A stretch of DNA of 37,108 bases from JAZNLR01 sp045579195 (GTDB taxonomy: Bacteria; Bacillota; Clostridia; Christensenellales; CAMQZB01): NCBI GenBank assembly GCA_045579195.1, contig JAZNLR010000027.1, positions 1-37,108 on the forward strand. The letters run 5' to 3'. Below, one piece after another: positions 30,876-37,108 of the stretch (its first letter is position 1; each line of letters opens with the position of its first letter). The notes beneath the pieces were generated by a model, which did no database searches, was not told the DNA's origin, and saw only the letters and a program-made list of their open reading frames with translations. Both the position numbers and the translations under genes were made by a program.

Positions 30876-31312
30876 TCGTCAACCTCCTCCAGCGTGACCG
30901 TTCTCGTCAAATCCTCATTCACGGCAAGATTTAGCTCTTTTCTCCTTGCAGGGACGCGATCCAAGATATGATCCGCCCATTCGATGACGATCACGGCATC
31001 CTCTTCCGAAAAGAGCTCGAAAATTCCCGTTTCCTCCGCCTCTTCTGCGTCCGCTATGCGGTACATATCGAAATGATAAAGTTTCCACTTCTCCCCGTCG
31101 TACGCATTCATCAGGGCGTAAGTCGGGCTGGTGACGAGCGCGCGAACGCCCATTCCCTTTGCAAACCCCTTGGTGAACACGGTCTTACCCGCGCCGGGAA
31201 TGCCGGAGAGAAGATAGACGTCTCCTCCGCGCGCTTCCTTGCCAAGGGTCTCACCAAGAAGGAAGGTTTCCTCGGGAGAACAGCTTTTTTGTTGAAACAG
31301 GGTTTTTCTCAT
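30872..31312 (-). CDS. tsaE: tRNA t6A37 biosynthesis ATPase TsaE
   Basis: A 146-residue P-loop ATPase that drives the TsaBDE cycle. The Walker A motif is GIPGAGKT (37-44), with TSPTYALMNAY and LYHFDMYRI in the usual places, and EWADHI near the end. The ATG at 31312 has no ribosome site, and the promoter just upstream puts the transcription start at this ATG, so the mRNA is probably leaderless. A TTG two codons earlier is unlikely. First gene of the tsaE-tsaB-rimI-hydrolase-murF operon. Confidence 0.94.
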   Translation of the reverse strand: MRKTLFQQKSCSPEETFLLGETLGKEARGGDVYLLSGIPGAGKTVFTKGFAKGMGVRALVTSPTYALMNAYDGEKWKLYHFDMYRIADAEEAEETGIFELFSEEDAVIVIEWADHILDRVPARRKELNLAVNEDLTRTVTLEEVDE

Positions 31313-31319
31313 AGACAAC

Positions 31320-31348
31320 AGTATACAAAATTACGCGGAATTTTGCAA
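31320..31348 (-). promoter_or_regulatory. tsaE promoter, inside the ribU terminator
   Basis: TTGCAA (31348-31343), 17-base spacer, TATACT (31325-31320). The -35 lies in the terminator loop, and the -10 follows the short T-run. The ATG is seven bases below the -10. Confidence 0.85.
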
Positions 31349-31361
31349 TGATTCCGCGTAA
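31327..31361 (-). terminator. Terminator of ribU
   Basis: TTACGCGGAAT pairs with ATTCCGCGTAA (31361-31331), loop of nine bases, then TTTTG on the minus strand. The stem is strong, the T-run short. Confidence 0.75.
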
Positions 31362-31370
31362 GCTTTCCGT

Positions 31371-31970
31371 TTAAATTCGTTTTAAGAGCTTTGAAATGTG
31401 CTTATAGAGCACGAACGTGACCGCCGCCACCGTGACGCCCTTGATGAGGTTGAAGACCGTGACGTACACGAAGATGTACTTTGCGGGGTCAAGCGGCAAA
31501 TTCTGAACGCCGCCCATCAGCGCAGGGATGAGAATGAAGTAATTTGCGAAGCACGCGGCAACGATCTGCAACGCAATGCCGATCAACATTCCGAAAAGAG
31601 CAACCTTTCTCGTCTTGTTGCGGCGATAGAAAATGGATGCAGGAAGCGCAAACGCAACGCCCATCAAAAGATTTGCAATCTCTCCGACGCCGCCCGTGGA
31701 GCTCTTGAAGAACAGACAGAGAAGCTGCTTGACAAACTCGATAAACAACACGGAAATCGGGCCGAGCGCAAAGCCTCCCATCAGCGTAAACACGTTGGAA
31801 AAATCAAGCTTCAACCAGGGAACGACCGCCGGAAACAGCGGAAATTCAAGATACGTCACAACAAAACCTAAAACCGCGAACACGGCAATCTTCGCAAGAT
31901 TCTTTGCAGTGAAAAAGGTTTTCTTGCCCTGTTCTTCCGTCGTTTCAACCGTTTTCTTTTCTTCTTCCAT
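31371..31970 (-). CDS. ribU: ECF transporter riboflavin-binding subunit RibU
   Basis: A 199-residue membrane protein that binds riboflavin and works with a shared energy-coupling module (EcfA/A'/T), not in this window. After a charged N-terminus (1-25) come about six membrane segments, with VVPWLKLDFSNVFTLMGGFALGP and SSTGGVGEIANLLMGVAFALPASIFY typical of RibU. The ATG at 31970 has GGAGGAG six bases upstream. The longer frame from 32087 runs through the riboswitch and is rejected. The FMN riboswitch fixes the substrate class. Confidence 0.93.
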   Translation of the reverse strand: MEEEKKTVETTEEQGKKTFFTAKNLAKIAVFAVLGFVVTYLEFPLFPAVVPWLKLDFSNVFTLMGGFALGPISVLFIEFVKQLLCLFFKSSTGGVGEIANLLMGVAFALPASIFYRRNKTRKVALFGMLIGIALQIVAACFANYFILIPALMGGVQNLPLDPAKYIFVYVTVFNLIKGVTVAAVTFVLYKHISKLLKRI

Positions 31971-31989
31971 AGAAATCTCCTCCCAAACA

Positions 31990-32033
31990 AAAACGCGCGT
32001 TCTTCCAATCGGCTCCCCGAAGCAAAACGCGCG
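31990..32033 (-). terminator. Riboswitch expression-platform terminator
   Basis: CGCGCGTT pairs with AACGCGCG (32033-31994), then TTTTTG on the minus strand, just before the ribU ribosome site. FMN binding should favour it and stop transcription. Confidence 0.85.
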
Positions 32034-32051
32034 AAAATGTGTTTCTCTGAC

Positions 32052-32170
32052 GTTTTCCTCTCTCATCCGGACTTTAACCGTCGGCACAGGAATTTCACCT
32101 GATCAGCACGAGTTTTCGTGTTCGCGGGCTTTCACCGCCGGTGGAGAATTGCACTCCGCCCCAAGGAAAA
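32052..32170 (-). ncRNA. FMN riboswitch (RFN element)
   Basis: Read on the minus strand the element shows the conserved order GGGGCGGAGTG, ATTCTCCACCGGCGGT, AAAGCCCGCGA, CAGGTGAAATTCCTG, GCCGACGGTTA, AGTCCGGATGAGAGAGG, closed by the P1 pair TTTTCCT/AGGAAAA. The variable hairpin is CACGAAAACTCGTG. It senses FMN and controls ribU through the downstream terminator. Confidence 0.96.
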
Positions 32171-32187
32171 TGATGTTTGATATCTTT

Positions 32188-32216
32188 ATTATAGGTCTAA
32201 GCTCACTTCTTGTCAA
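32188..32216 (-). promoter_or_regulatory. ribU promoter
   Basis: TTGACA (32216-32211), 17-base spacer, TATAAT (32193-32188). The -35 lies within the last codons of deoC. Confidence 0.88.
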
Positions 32217-33216
32217 CCGAAATTTCAGAAATCTCTGCGGCAATCTTCGCTCCCTTTGACGTTCCGATGCGCATTGCACCTGCTTCGTGCATCTCGACCA
32301 AGCTCTTCAGGTTTGCAATGCCACCCGACGCTTTGATCTGCATCTTGTCTTTGACGACGGACTTGATGAACGAAACTGCCTCGACCGTCGCTCCGCCGCC
32401 AACAAACCCTGTGGACGTCTTCACGAAGTCTGCATTCGTCTTCAAAAGCGCCTTGCAAACACTCTCGATCTCAGAGTTGTTCAAGATCGAAGTTTCGATG
32501 ATGACCTTTAAGATCGCCCCGCCGCATGCACGGCGCACCGCACGAACTTCCTTCGTGATGTTCTTGAACTGCCCTCTTCTCACCATCGAGTTGGAAATGA
32601 CCATATCGATTTCCTGCGCGCCGTCTTTGATTGCCTTTTTCGTTTCAAAGACCTTCACAGCCGTCGTATTCTCGCCCAAGGGGAAGCCAATAACCGTGCA
32701 GACCTTGACGGCACTTCTCATCGAACGAAGGATCTTTCTGACTTCCGCAACGTGAACGGGATGCACGCAAACCGAACAGAACCCGTTCTTATGCGCTTCT
32801 TCGCAGAGGGTCTTAAGCTCGAACGTCGTCAAGCCCTGTTTCAGATTCGTGTGATCGATCAAGGAAAGAATTTCCTTCTTGAATGCCGCAAGTTTTCCCT
32901 TCTTAAACTTTGCAAAAGATGCGCGGAATGCCGCCATTTCCTCCGATTCTTCATCGATTTCTTCGACTTTCGGCTCGCTCTTGACCTCTGTTTCCGAAGG
33001 TTCGCTTTCCGCTTCAGTTTTCAAAGGCTCTTCTTTTTCCGCTTCTTCAACAAGCTCAGCCGCTTCTTCTTCCGCTTCGGTCGTGCTCTCTTCCGAAGAC
33101 GCTTCTTGCAAGGGAAGCTCCTCCTTTGCAACTTCTTCAAACACTTCTTCCGTCAACACCTGCTTTTCTTCCGAGACGGTTTCTTCCACGGATTCCAAAA
33201 TTTCTTTCTCTTCCAT
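32203..33216 (-). CDS. deoC: Deoxyribose-phosphate aldolase with long acidic N-terminal extension
   Basis: Class I aldolase splitting 2-deoxyribose-5-phosphate into glyceraldehyde-3-phosphate and acetaldehyde, in deoxynucleoside breakdown. The catalytic core starts near residue 115 (LSLIDHTNLKQG) and has Asp204 (EIDMV), the Schiff-base Lys266 (VKTSTGF) and Lys295 (IKASGG), all matching the family. Residues 1 to about 95 are an extra segment rich in Glu and Ser, likely disordered; most DeoC proteins are about 220 residues and lack it. The start is supported by GAGGAG before the ATG at 33216, so the extension is probably translated. An internal Met95 start would remove it, but no ribosome site was noted there. 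No other nucleoside genes are beside it. Confidence 0.92.
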   Translation of the reverse strand: MEEKEILESVEETVSEEKQVLTEEVFEEVAKEELPLQEASSEESTTEAEEEAAELVEEAEKEEPLKTEAESEPSETEVKSEPKVEEIDEESEEMAAFRASFAKFKKGKLAAFKKEILSLIDHTNLKQGLTTFELKTLCEEAHKNGFCSVCVHPVHVAEVRKILRSMRSAVKVCTVIGFPLGENTTAVKVFETKKAIKDGAQEIDMVISNSMVRRGQFKNITKEVRAVRRACGGAILKVIIETSILNNSEIESVCKALLKTNADFVKTSTGFVGGGATVEAVSFIKSVVKDKMQIKASGGIANLKSLVEMHEAGAMRIGTSKGAKIAAEISEISVDKK

Positions 33217-33245
33217 CTTTCTCCTCTCTTTTCGCCTCTTTCTCC

Positions 33246-33275
33246 GTTCTTTTGACGAAGTCCGTCAAAAAGAAC
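33246..33275. promoter_or_regulatory. Inverted repeat between deoC and the plus-strand gene
   Basis: GTTCTTTTGACG (33246-33257) and CGTCAAAAAGAAC (33263-33275) are complementary apart from one extra A, with five bases between. It lies between divergent genes and could be an operator for either. Confidence 0.4.
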
Positions 33276-33323
33276 ACTGATCTTTCTGTTATGCTCATAA
33301 AAAAGCCAACGGAGAACAAGACG

Positions 33324-33548
33324 ATGTTTCTTCTTTTTGCAAACGAATCCGCACTCGGCGGGATCGCACTCATCACCCTTGCAACCTTTTTAACCTTGCT
33401 CTGCTTCCTCCTGCAAGGCAAATTTTCCAAACGCGAGCAGCAGACGCCTCCGAAGGAAACGAAGCCGCCCGAAAGCGAGCCCAAGTTTTATATCCTCGAA
33501 GAGGACGGGCAAAAGCGGGGCAAGCGCGTCCGATTAAGGCGCGAATAA
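33324..33548 (+). CDS. Small single-pass membrane protein
   Basis: A 74-residue protein: a membrane segment at about 10-31 (GGIALITLATFLTLLCFLLQG), then a Pro/Glu/Lys-rich linker (about 36-52) and a basic C-terminus ending GKRVRLRRE. GGAG lies nine bases before the ATG. It is divergent from deoC and converges on rsfS, seven bases away. I do not recognise a family. The opposite strand carries only a low-quality frame, so this is the likely coding strand. Confidence 0.6.
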   Translation: MFLLFANESALGGIALITLATFLTLLCFLLQGKFSKREQQTPPKETKPPESEPKFYILEEDGQKRGKRVRLRRE

Positions 33549-33555
33549 TGGCGGT

Positions 33556-33903
33556 TTAGAACGGGAATTTCAGCGCGTTATTGCCCGTGTCCCACAGGCG
33601 TTCCAAGTGATAGAACAAGCGTGTTTCGTCGTGGAAGATGTGCACGATCACGTCGCCGTAATCCGCGCAGACCCAACGTCCTTCCGCAACACCCTCTTTG
33701 TGCTTCGGCTCGAATCCGAGCTTGGACATTCCCTCATCCAAGTTGTCGAACAGCGCGCGCACAGCGGTGGTGGATTTTGCGCTGCAAATGACAAAGTAAT
33801 CCGCGAGCGTGGTCATTTCCGTAACGTCGACGGCAACGATGTCCTGTCCCTTCTTTTCGTCAAGAAGTTCGCAAATCTTTTTCATCATTTCTTTGGATTC
33901 CAT
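33556..33903 (-). CDS. rsfS: Ribosomal silencing factor RsfS
   Basis: A 115-residue protein that binds ribosomal protein L14 and blocks subunit joining when nutrients are low. The family core is DIVAVDVTEMTTLADYFVICSAKSTTAVRALFDNL followed by GRWVCADYGDVIVHIFHDETRLFYHLERLW. AAGGAG lies six bases before the ATG. It follows nadD-yqeK by ten bases, a common pairing in Bacillota. Confidence 0.95.
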   Translation of the reverse strand: MESKEMMKKICELLDEKKGQDIVAVDVTEMTTLADYFVICSAKSTTAVRALFDNLDEGMSKLGFEPKHKEGVAEGRWVCADYGDVIVHIFHDETRLFYHLERLWDTGNNALKFPF

Positions 33904-33913
33904 AAGATTCTCC

Positions 33914-35035
33914 TTATCTGTTTTCTACTTTTTTCTGTTGATAAACCGTGTCGTAAAACTCCACGGCTTCACGCGTTCTTCTGTCGCAGTCCTTCTGCTC
34001 AATGAACTCACATTGGCTCTTTAAGCAAACGTAGAACCCCTCGTCAAAATCATTATGCACCAGTTCGCGCAATCTGTCAACCCCCTCAAAAGATCTTCCT
34101 TTCTCAATGAGGTCGGCAATGAAGACAAGCTGTTCTAAGCGGCTCATATTTGCGCGCCCGGTCGTGTGAAACTTGATTGCGTTCAAAACGTCCTCATCTT
34201 CGATGTCAAAGAGATCACGCGCAACGTAGCTCCCCAAAAATGCGTGTTCCACAGGCGGGCACGGATCGGGCATGTCAAAGAGGAGCTCCTGCTCATATTC
34301 CTTCGGAACGTGCGTCATCGCCTTGCAAACGTCGTGAAGCGCGCAAGCAAGAAAGGCTTTCTCCTTATCCACGCCAAGCTGGACAGCAAGGCGTTGCCCT
34401 TCTGCAACGACGTTCGCGGTGTGGATGAAGCGTTTTTTCTTCATCATTGGTTCTATCTTTTCAATGAGTTTTGCGTGCGTTTGATATAGTTTATGTTTGT
34501 GAACGTACGAACGCACCTTCTTCGGCATCAGGCCATCCGTTTCCATGTCGAATTCCAAAAGAACGCGAAGCTCGGTCGAGCTGACCCCTTCAGGGCGATA
34601 TGACAGCGTCCGATGCGGAACGTTGCTTTCTGAATGGTCAACGCCCTCACGCTCTACGCAGACGAGCTCGGCGTGCTCCAAAATCTTCTCGGGATTTCTC
34701 CACTTCCAAAAATCGCGCAATGAATCGCCGCCAAGGATGAAGAACGGTTTCTCTCCGTACTTTTTGTGGAAGTGTTCCGCCGTTTCAAACGTGAAGCTCT
34801 TGCCCTCTTTTTCCACTTCAAATAGGTCGACTTCAACGTTTTCCCCGTCAAACGCCGCACGACACATCCCAACGCGGTGCTTTGCGGCAGTCACCTCACC
34901 ACCCTTGTGAGGGGGGACGCCTGCCGGAAGAATGATCAGCTTTTCGGGAGAAAGCTCGCGCAAAACAGCTCTCGCAATGTTTACGTGTTCCGTGTGAACA
35001 GGATCAAATGTTCCACCGTAAATTGCAACTTTCAC
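33914..35035 (-). CDS. nadD: NadD-YqeK fusion: nicotinate-nucleotide adenylyltransferase + HD hydrolase
   Basis: A 373-residue two-domain protein. Residues 1 to about 190 are NadD, which makes nicotinate adenine dinucleotide in NAD synthesis: GGTFDPVHTEH (7-17), ILPAGVPPHK, FILGGDSLRDFWKWRNP and the second nucleotide motif SSTELR. Residues from about 205 are YqeK, an HD-domain hydrolase of diadenosine tetraphosphate: FIHTANVVAEG, ALHDVCKAMT with the HD pair, and KFHTTGRANMSRLEQLVFIADLIEKGR. The two are usually separate genes; here no stop lies between them. The start is a GTG at 35035 after AGGAGG, six bases upstream; the frame from 35095 is rejected. It is followed by rsfS in the usual order. 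Confidence 0.94.
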   Translation of the reverse strand: MKVAIYGGTFDPVHTEHVNIARAVLRELSPEKLIILPAGVPPHKGGEVTAAKHRVGMCRAAFDGENVEVDLFEVEKEGKSFTFETAEHFHKKYGEKPFFILGGDSLRDFWKWRNPEKILEHAELVCVEREGVDHSESNVPHRTLSYRPEGVSSTELRVLLEFDMETDGLMPKKVRSYVHKHKLYQTHAKLIEKIEPMMKKKRFIHTANVVAEGQRLAVQLGVDKEKAFLACALHDVCKAMTHVPKEYEQELLFDMPDPCPPVEHAFLGSYVARDLFDIEDEDVLNAIKFHTTGRANMSRLEQLVFIADLIEKGRSFEGVDRLRELVHNDFDEGFYVCLKSQCEFIEQKDCDRRTREAVEFYDTVYQQKKVENR

Positions 35036-35110
35036 GCTCTTCCTCCTTTTTTTGATACGTTTATTCTTGCGGTTCTTTGGCAATCCTCCCTTCAAAAAAG
35101 GAGTTTCCCC

Positions 35111-35929
35111 ATGAACCGTTTTTCTCGCTTTTTCGACACGCTCTTTTTGGAGCTTGCCCTTTTTTCCCTCGCCTTTGTCTGGCTTTTATACCTTTTGAAG
35201 TCCTCTCTGCTCGCGTGCATCTTTGCAGCGGCGGCAACAGCGCTCTTCAGTCTCCTTTTCTTCTTCCTCTCTAAGAAAAAACGACTTTCCGCACGCTTGA
35301 AAAAGGAGGAGCGGCAACTCAAGAAAAAGTGTCTTAACAAGCTTCTTCTCTCCTCTCACAAGGAGCTTTTGGACTTCTTTCTTCGCTTGATGCGCGTCAA
35401 GCACAAAGATGCACAGCTTGCAGAAAACGGAATCACCGTTCCTTACGGGGAGTTTCAACTCTACCTCGTGCCCGCAATCGGGCTTGCGCCCCTTTCAAAA
35501 CAACAGGTCTTGCAAAGTTACCTTGATGCAAAAAAACTCGGCTGCAAAAAGCTGAACATTCTTTGCCTTCATTCCGATCCGGAAACGGAGCGGTTTGCAA
35601 CTTCTCTCTCCCAGGTGACCGTCACCGTTCTGGACGGCAACAGCATTTTCACCCTGATGAAGAAGAACTGCCTGTTCCCCGAGGTGGAAGACGATTTCCG
35701 CGAAAACCGTTCTGCCATTTCTGACATCGCACGGTACGCCTTTCACAGAAAGCGCGCAAAAAGTTACTTTCTCACCGGCGCTCTTTTGCTCTTTTCGGGC
35801 ATTTTCACGCCCTACCTCATCTATTACGCAGTGGCCGCGAGCCTTCTTTTTTGCTGCACCGTGTTTTGTCTTGTCAACGTTCGGTTCAACAAAGCTCCGT
35901 TGCCCGAATTCGACTTGCTTGCCGATTGA
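35111..35929 (+). CDS. Membrane protein with a cytoplasmic Mrr-like domain
   Basis: A 272-residue protein with two N-terminal membrane segments (about 10-55), a basic linker, a soluble domain (about 75-215) and two C-terminal membrane segments (about 218-260). The soluble domain ends in a pattern, NILCLHSDPETERFATSL then VTVLDGNSIFTLM, that resembles the end of the Mrr restriction-endonuclease fold, but the catalytic Asp...Gln/Glu-x-Lys residues are not visible, so any such domain would be inactive. AAGGAG lies seven bases before the ATG. It stands on the plus strand between nadD and obgE; its stop directly abuts the obgE stop. Function unknown. Confidence 0.72.
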   Translation: MNRFSRFFDTLFLELALFSLAFVWLLYLLKSSLLACIFAAAATALFSLLFFFLSKKKRLSARLKKEERQLKKKCLNKLLLSSHKELLDFFLRLMRVKHKDAQLAENGITVPYGEFQLYLVPAIGLAPLSKQQVLQSYLDAKKLGCKKLNILCLHSDPETERFATSLSQVTVTVLDGNSIFTLMKKNCLFPEVEDDFRENRSAISDIARYAFHRKRAKSYFLTGALLLFSGIFTPYLIYYAVAASLLFCCTVFCLVNVRFNKAPLPEFDLLAD

Positions 35930-37108
35930 TCACTCGATGAATTCAAATTCGATGTCGCCCACCGAAACGGTATCCCCGTCCTGCGCGCCTGCCTTGCGAA
36001 GTTCTTTAATGACGCCGGCGAGCTTGATCGCCTTCTGGAAGTACGCAAAGGATTCCGGATCATCCACCACGACGTTGCGTGCAAGTCGATCAACAAATCC
36101 ACCAACAACGACAAACGTTCCATCGTCATCGCGCATAATCTCAAACTGCGAAGCATCCTTCGGGAGGTACTCAAACGGCTCAAACGCAATGGGCTCCGGC
36201 TTCGGAAGGTCTTTGAGCTGATCCTCGATCGCCTGCAAAAGCTCGGGCAACCCCTGTCGCGTCACCGCAGAGATGCCGTAAACAGGCGCATTCACCTTCT
36301 CCTTGAACGCCTGCAAAAGCGAGCCGTCGAAATCGAGGTCACACTTGTTTGCCGCAATGATCTCAGGGCGAGAAGCAAGTTCTTCGCTGTATTCCTTCAA
36401 TTCCGCCTTGATCTTCAGATAGTCCTCGTAAGGATCGCGCCCTTCGCATCCCGAAACGTCGACGACGTGCACAATAAGGCGAGTTCGCTCAATGTGGCGA
36501 AGGAAGCTGTGCCCAAGGCCTGCTCCCTCTGCCGCACCCTCAATAAGACCGGGAATGTCCGCAAGGACAAAGGACTCGTCATGGAACTTGACCACGCCAA
36601 GATTGGGCGAAAGAGTCGTGAAGTGATAATTTGCAATTTTAGGCTTTGCCGCCGTCAAAACGGAGAGCAAGGTAGACTTTCCAACGTTCGGGAAGCCCGT
36701 CAAGCCTGCGTCTGCAATGGTCTTCAATTCCAAAACGACCTCGTGTTCCTCGGTTTTTTCTCCCGTCTGGGCAAAGTGCGGCGCTTTTCTTCTGCTGGTT
36801 GCAAAGCGTGCATTTCCCTTTCCTCCTACGCCGCCTTTCAAAACGGTGACGCATGCATCAGGGTAAAACATATCCGCAACGATCCTTCCGCTCTCAAGGT
36901 CACGGATGATCGTTCCGCGCGGAACTTTGATGATAAGGTCCTTTCCGCCCTTTCCGTGGCAGTTTTTCGACGTTCCGTGTTCGCCGTTTTCTGCGCGGAA
37001 GAAGCGATTAAACTTGAAGTCAATCAAATTGTTGGCATGCGGATCGCAGACGAAAATGACGTCGCCACCCTTGCCGCCGTCACCGCCGTCCGGGCCGCCC
37101 TTTGCAAT
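35930..37108 (-). CDS. obgE: GTPase Obg/CgtA, 5' end beyond the right edge
   Basis: A ribosome-associated GTPase needed for 50S assembly and stress control. The visible 392 residues hold most of the Gly-rich Obg domain (GGDGGKGGDVIF, GKGGKDLIIKVPRGT), the G domain (GFPNVGKSTLL for G1, DIPGLIEGAAEGAGLGHSFLRHIERT for G3, NKCD for G4) and the C-terminal OCT domain (FEIMRDDDGTFVVVGGFVDRLARNV). Only about the first 30 residues are missing. It converges on the plus-strand membrane gene with no space for a terminator. The reading is in frame through the window edge. Confidence 0.97.
   Translation of the reverse strand: MAKGGPDGGDGGKGGDVIFVCDPHANNLIDFKFNRFFRAENGEHGTSKNCHGKGGKDLIIKVPRGTIIRDLESGRIVADMFYPDACVTVLKGGVGGKGNARFATSRRKAPHFAQTGEKTEEHEVVLELKTIADAGLTGFPNVGKSTLLSVLTAAKPKIANYHFTTLSPNLGVVKFHDESFVLADIPGLIEGAAEGAGLGHSFLRHIERTRLIVHVVDVSGCEGRDPYEDYLKIKAELKEYSEELASRPEIIAANKCDLDFDGSLLQAFKEKVNAPVYGISAVTRQGLPELLQAIEDQLKDLPKPEPIAFEPFEYLPKDASQFEIMRDDDGTFVVVGGFVDRLARNVVVDDPESFAYFQKAIKLAGVIKELRKAGAQDGDTVSVGDIEFEFIE

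Noticed and set aside
31971..32087. N-terminal extension of RibU from 32087
   Set aside because: These codons run through the FMN riboswitch and its terminator; ATG 31970 has a strong ribosome site.
1..37108. CRISPR arrays, insertion sequences, integrases, phage or toxin-antitoxin pairs
   Set aside because: No repeat-spacer pattern, transposase, integrase or terminal repeats were seen; the only tandem repeat is the two-copy 18-bp unit at 27344.

Overview
The window is a dense bacterial chromosome segment of moderate GC. Signs of Bacillota, probably a gut Clostridia lineage, are strong GGAGG ribosome sites, sigma-A-type promoters, U-tract terminators, class II GalT, a FeoB-associated Cys-rich peptide, an RFN-controlled RibU, an ER-type (SipW-like) signal peptidase and a NadD-YqeK fusion. 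TGA is a normal stop. There is no phage, insertion sequence, CRISPR array or rRNA; one tRNA-Arg(CCU) is present. Genus-level assignment cannot be made from the sequence alone.

Layout. 1-2567: L-fucose isomerase (5' part only, reading off the left edge) divergent from a URO-D-family protein. 2631-7316 (minus): an iron-complex/corrinoid-type ABC importer behind an attenuator-like leader, preceded by an MFS transporter and two small membrane proteins. 7401-9469: dUTPase and galT. 9601-12180: ferrous iron operon feoA-feoB-Cys-rich peptide with two DtxR/MntR-like inverted repeats. 12239-15164 (plus): a compact secretion island of two proteins with SipW-type signal peptides flanking a SipW-like signal peptidase. 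15179-19256: FGGY kinase, SWIM zinc-finger protein, esterase, tRNA-Arg. 19257-22036: second URO-D protein, a tiny membrane-protein locus that may be frameshifted, and an ECF sigma/anti-sigma pair. 22129-25998: GH3 glycosidase and NADP-isocitrate dehydrogenase. 26155-31348: tsaE-tsaB-rimI-hydrolase-murF-ddl, linking tRNA t6A and ribosome modification with D-Ala-D-Ala peptidoglycan precursor synthesis. 31371-32216: FMN riboswitch and ribU. 32203-37108: deoC with a long acidic N-terminus, rsfS, nadD-yqeK and obgE, with two plus-strand membrane-protein genes set among them.

How the parts work together. Two iron or metal-complex routes (Feo and the FecCD-type ABC system) sit close together but carry different control elements: DtxR-like operators versus a terminator/antiterminator leader. 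The plus-strand SipW island looks like a self-contained surface-fibre or matrix module: substrate, dedicated peptidase, second substrate. The tsaE operon starts from a promoter lying inside the terminator hairpin of ribU and appears to make a leaderless mRNA; the MFS gene shows the same leaderless geometry.

All calls are from reading sequence and translated frames; no database search was run. No gene-free stretch exceeds about 300 bases.
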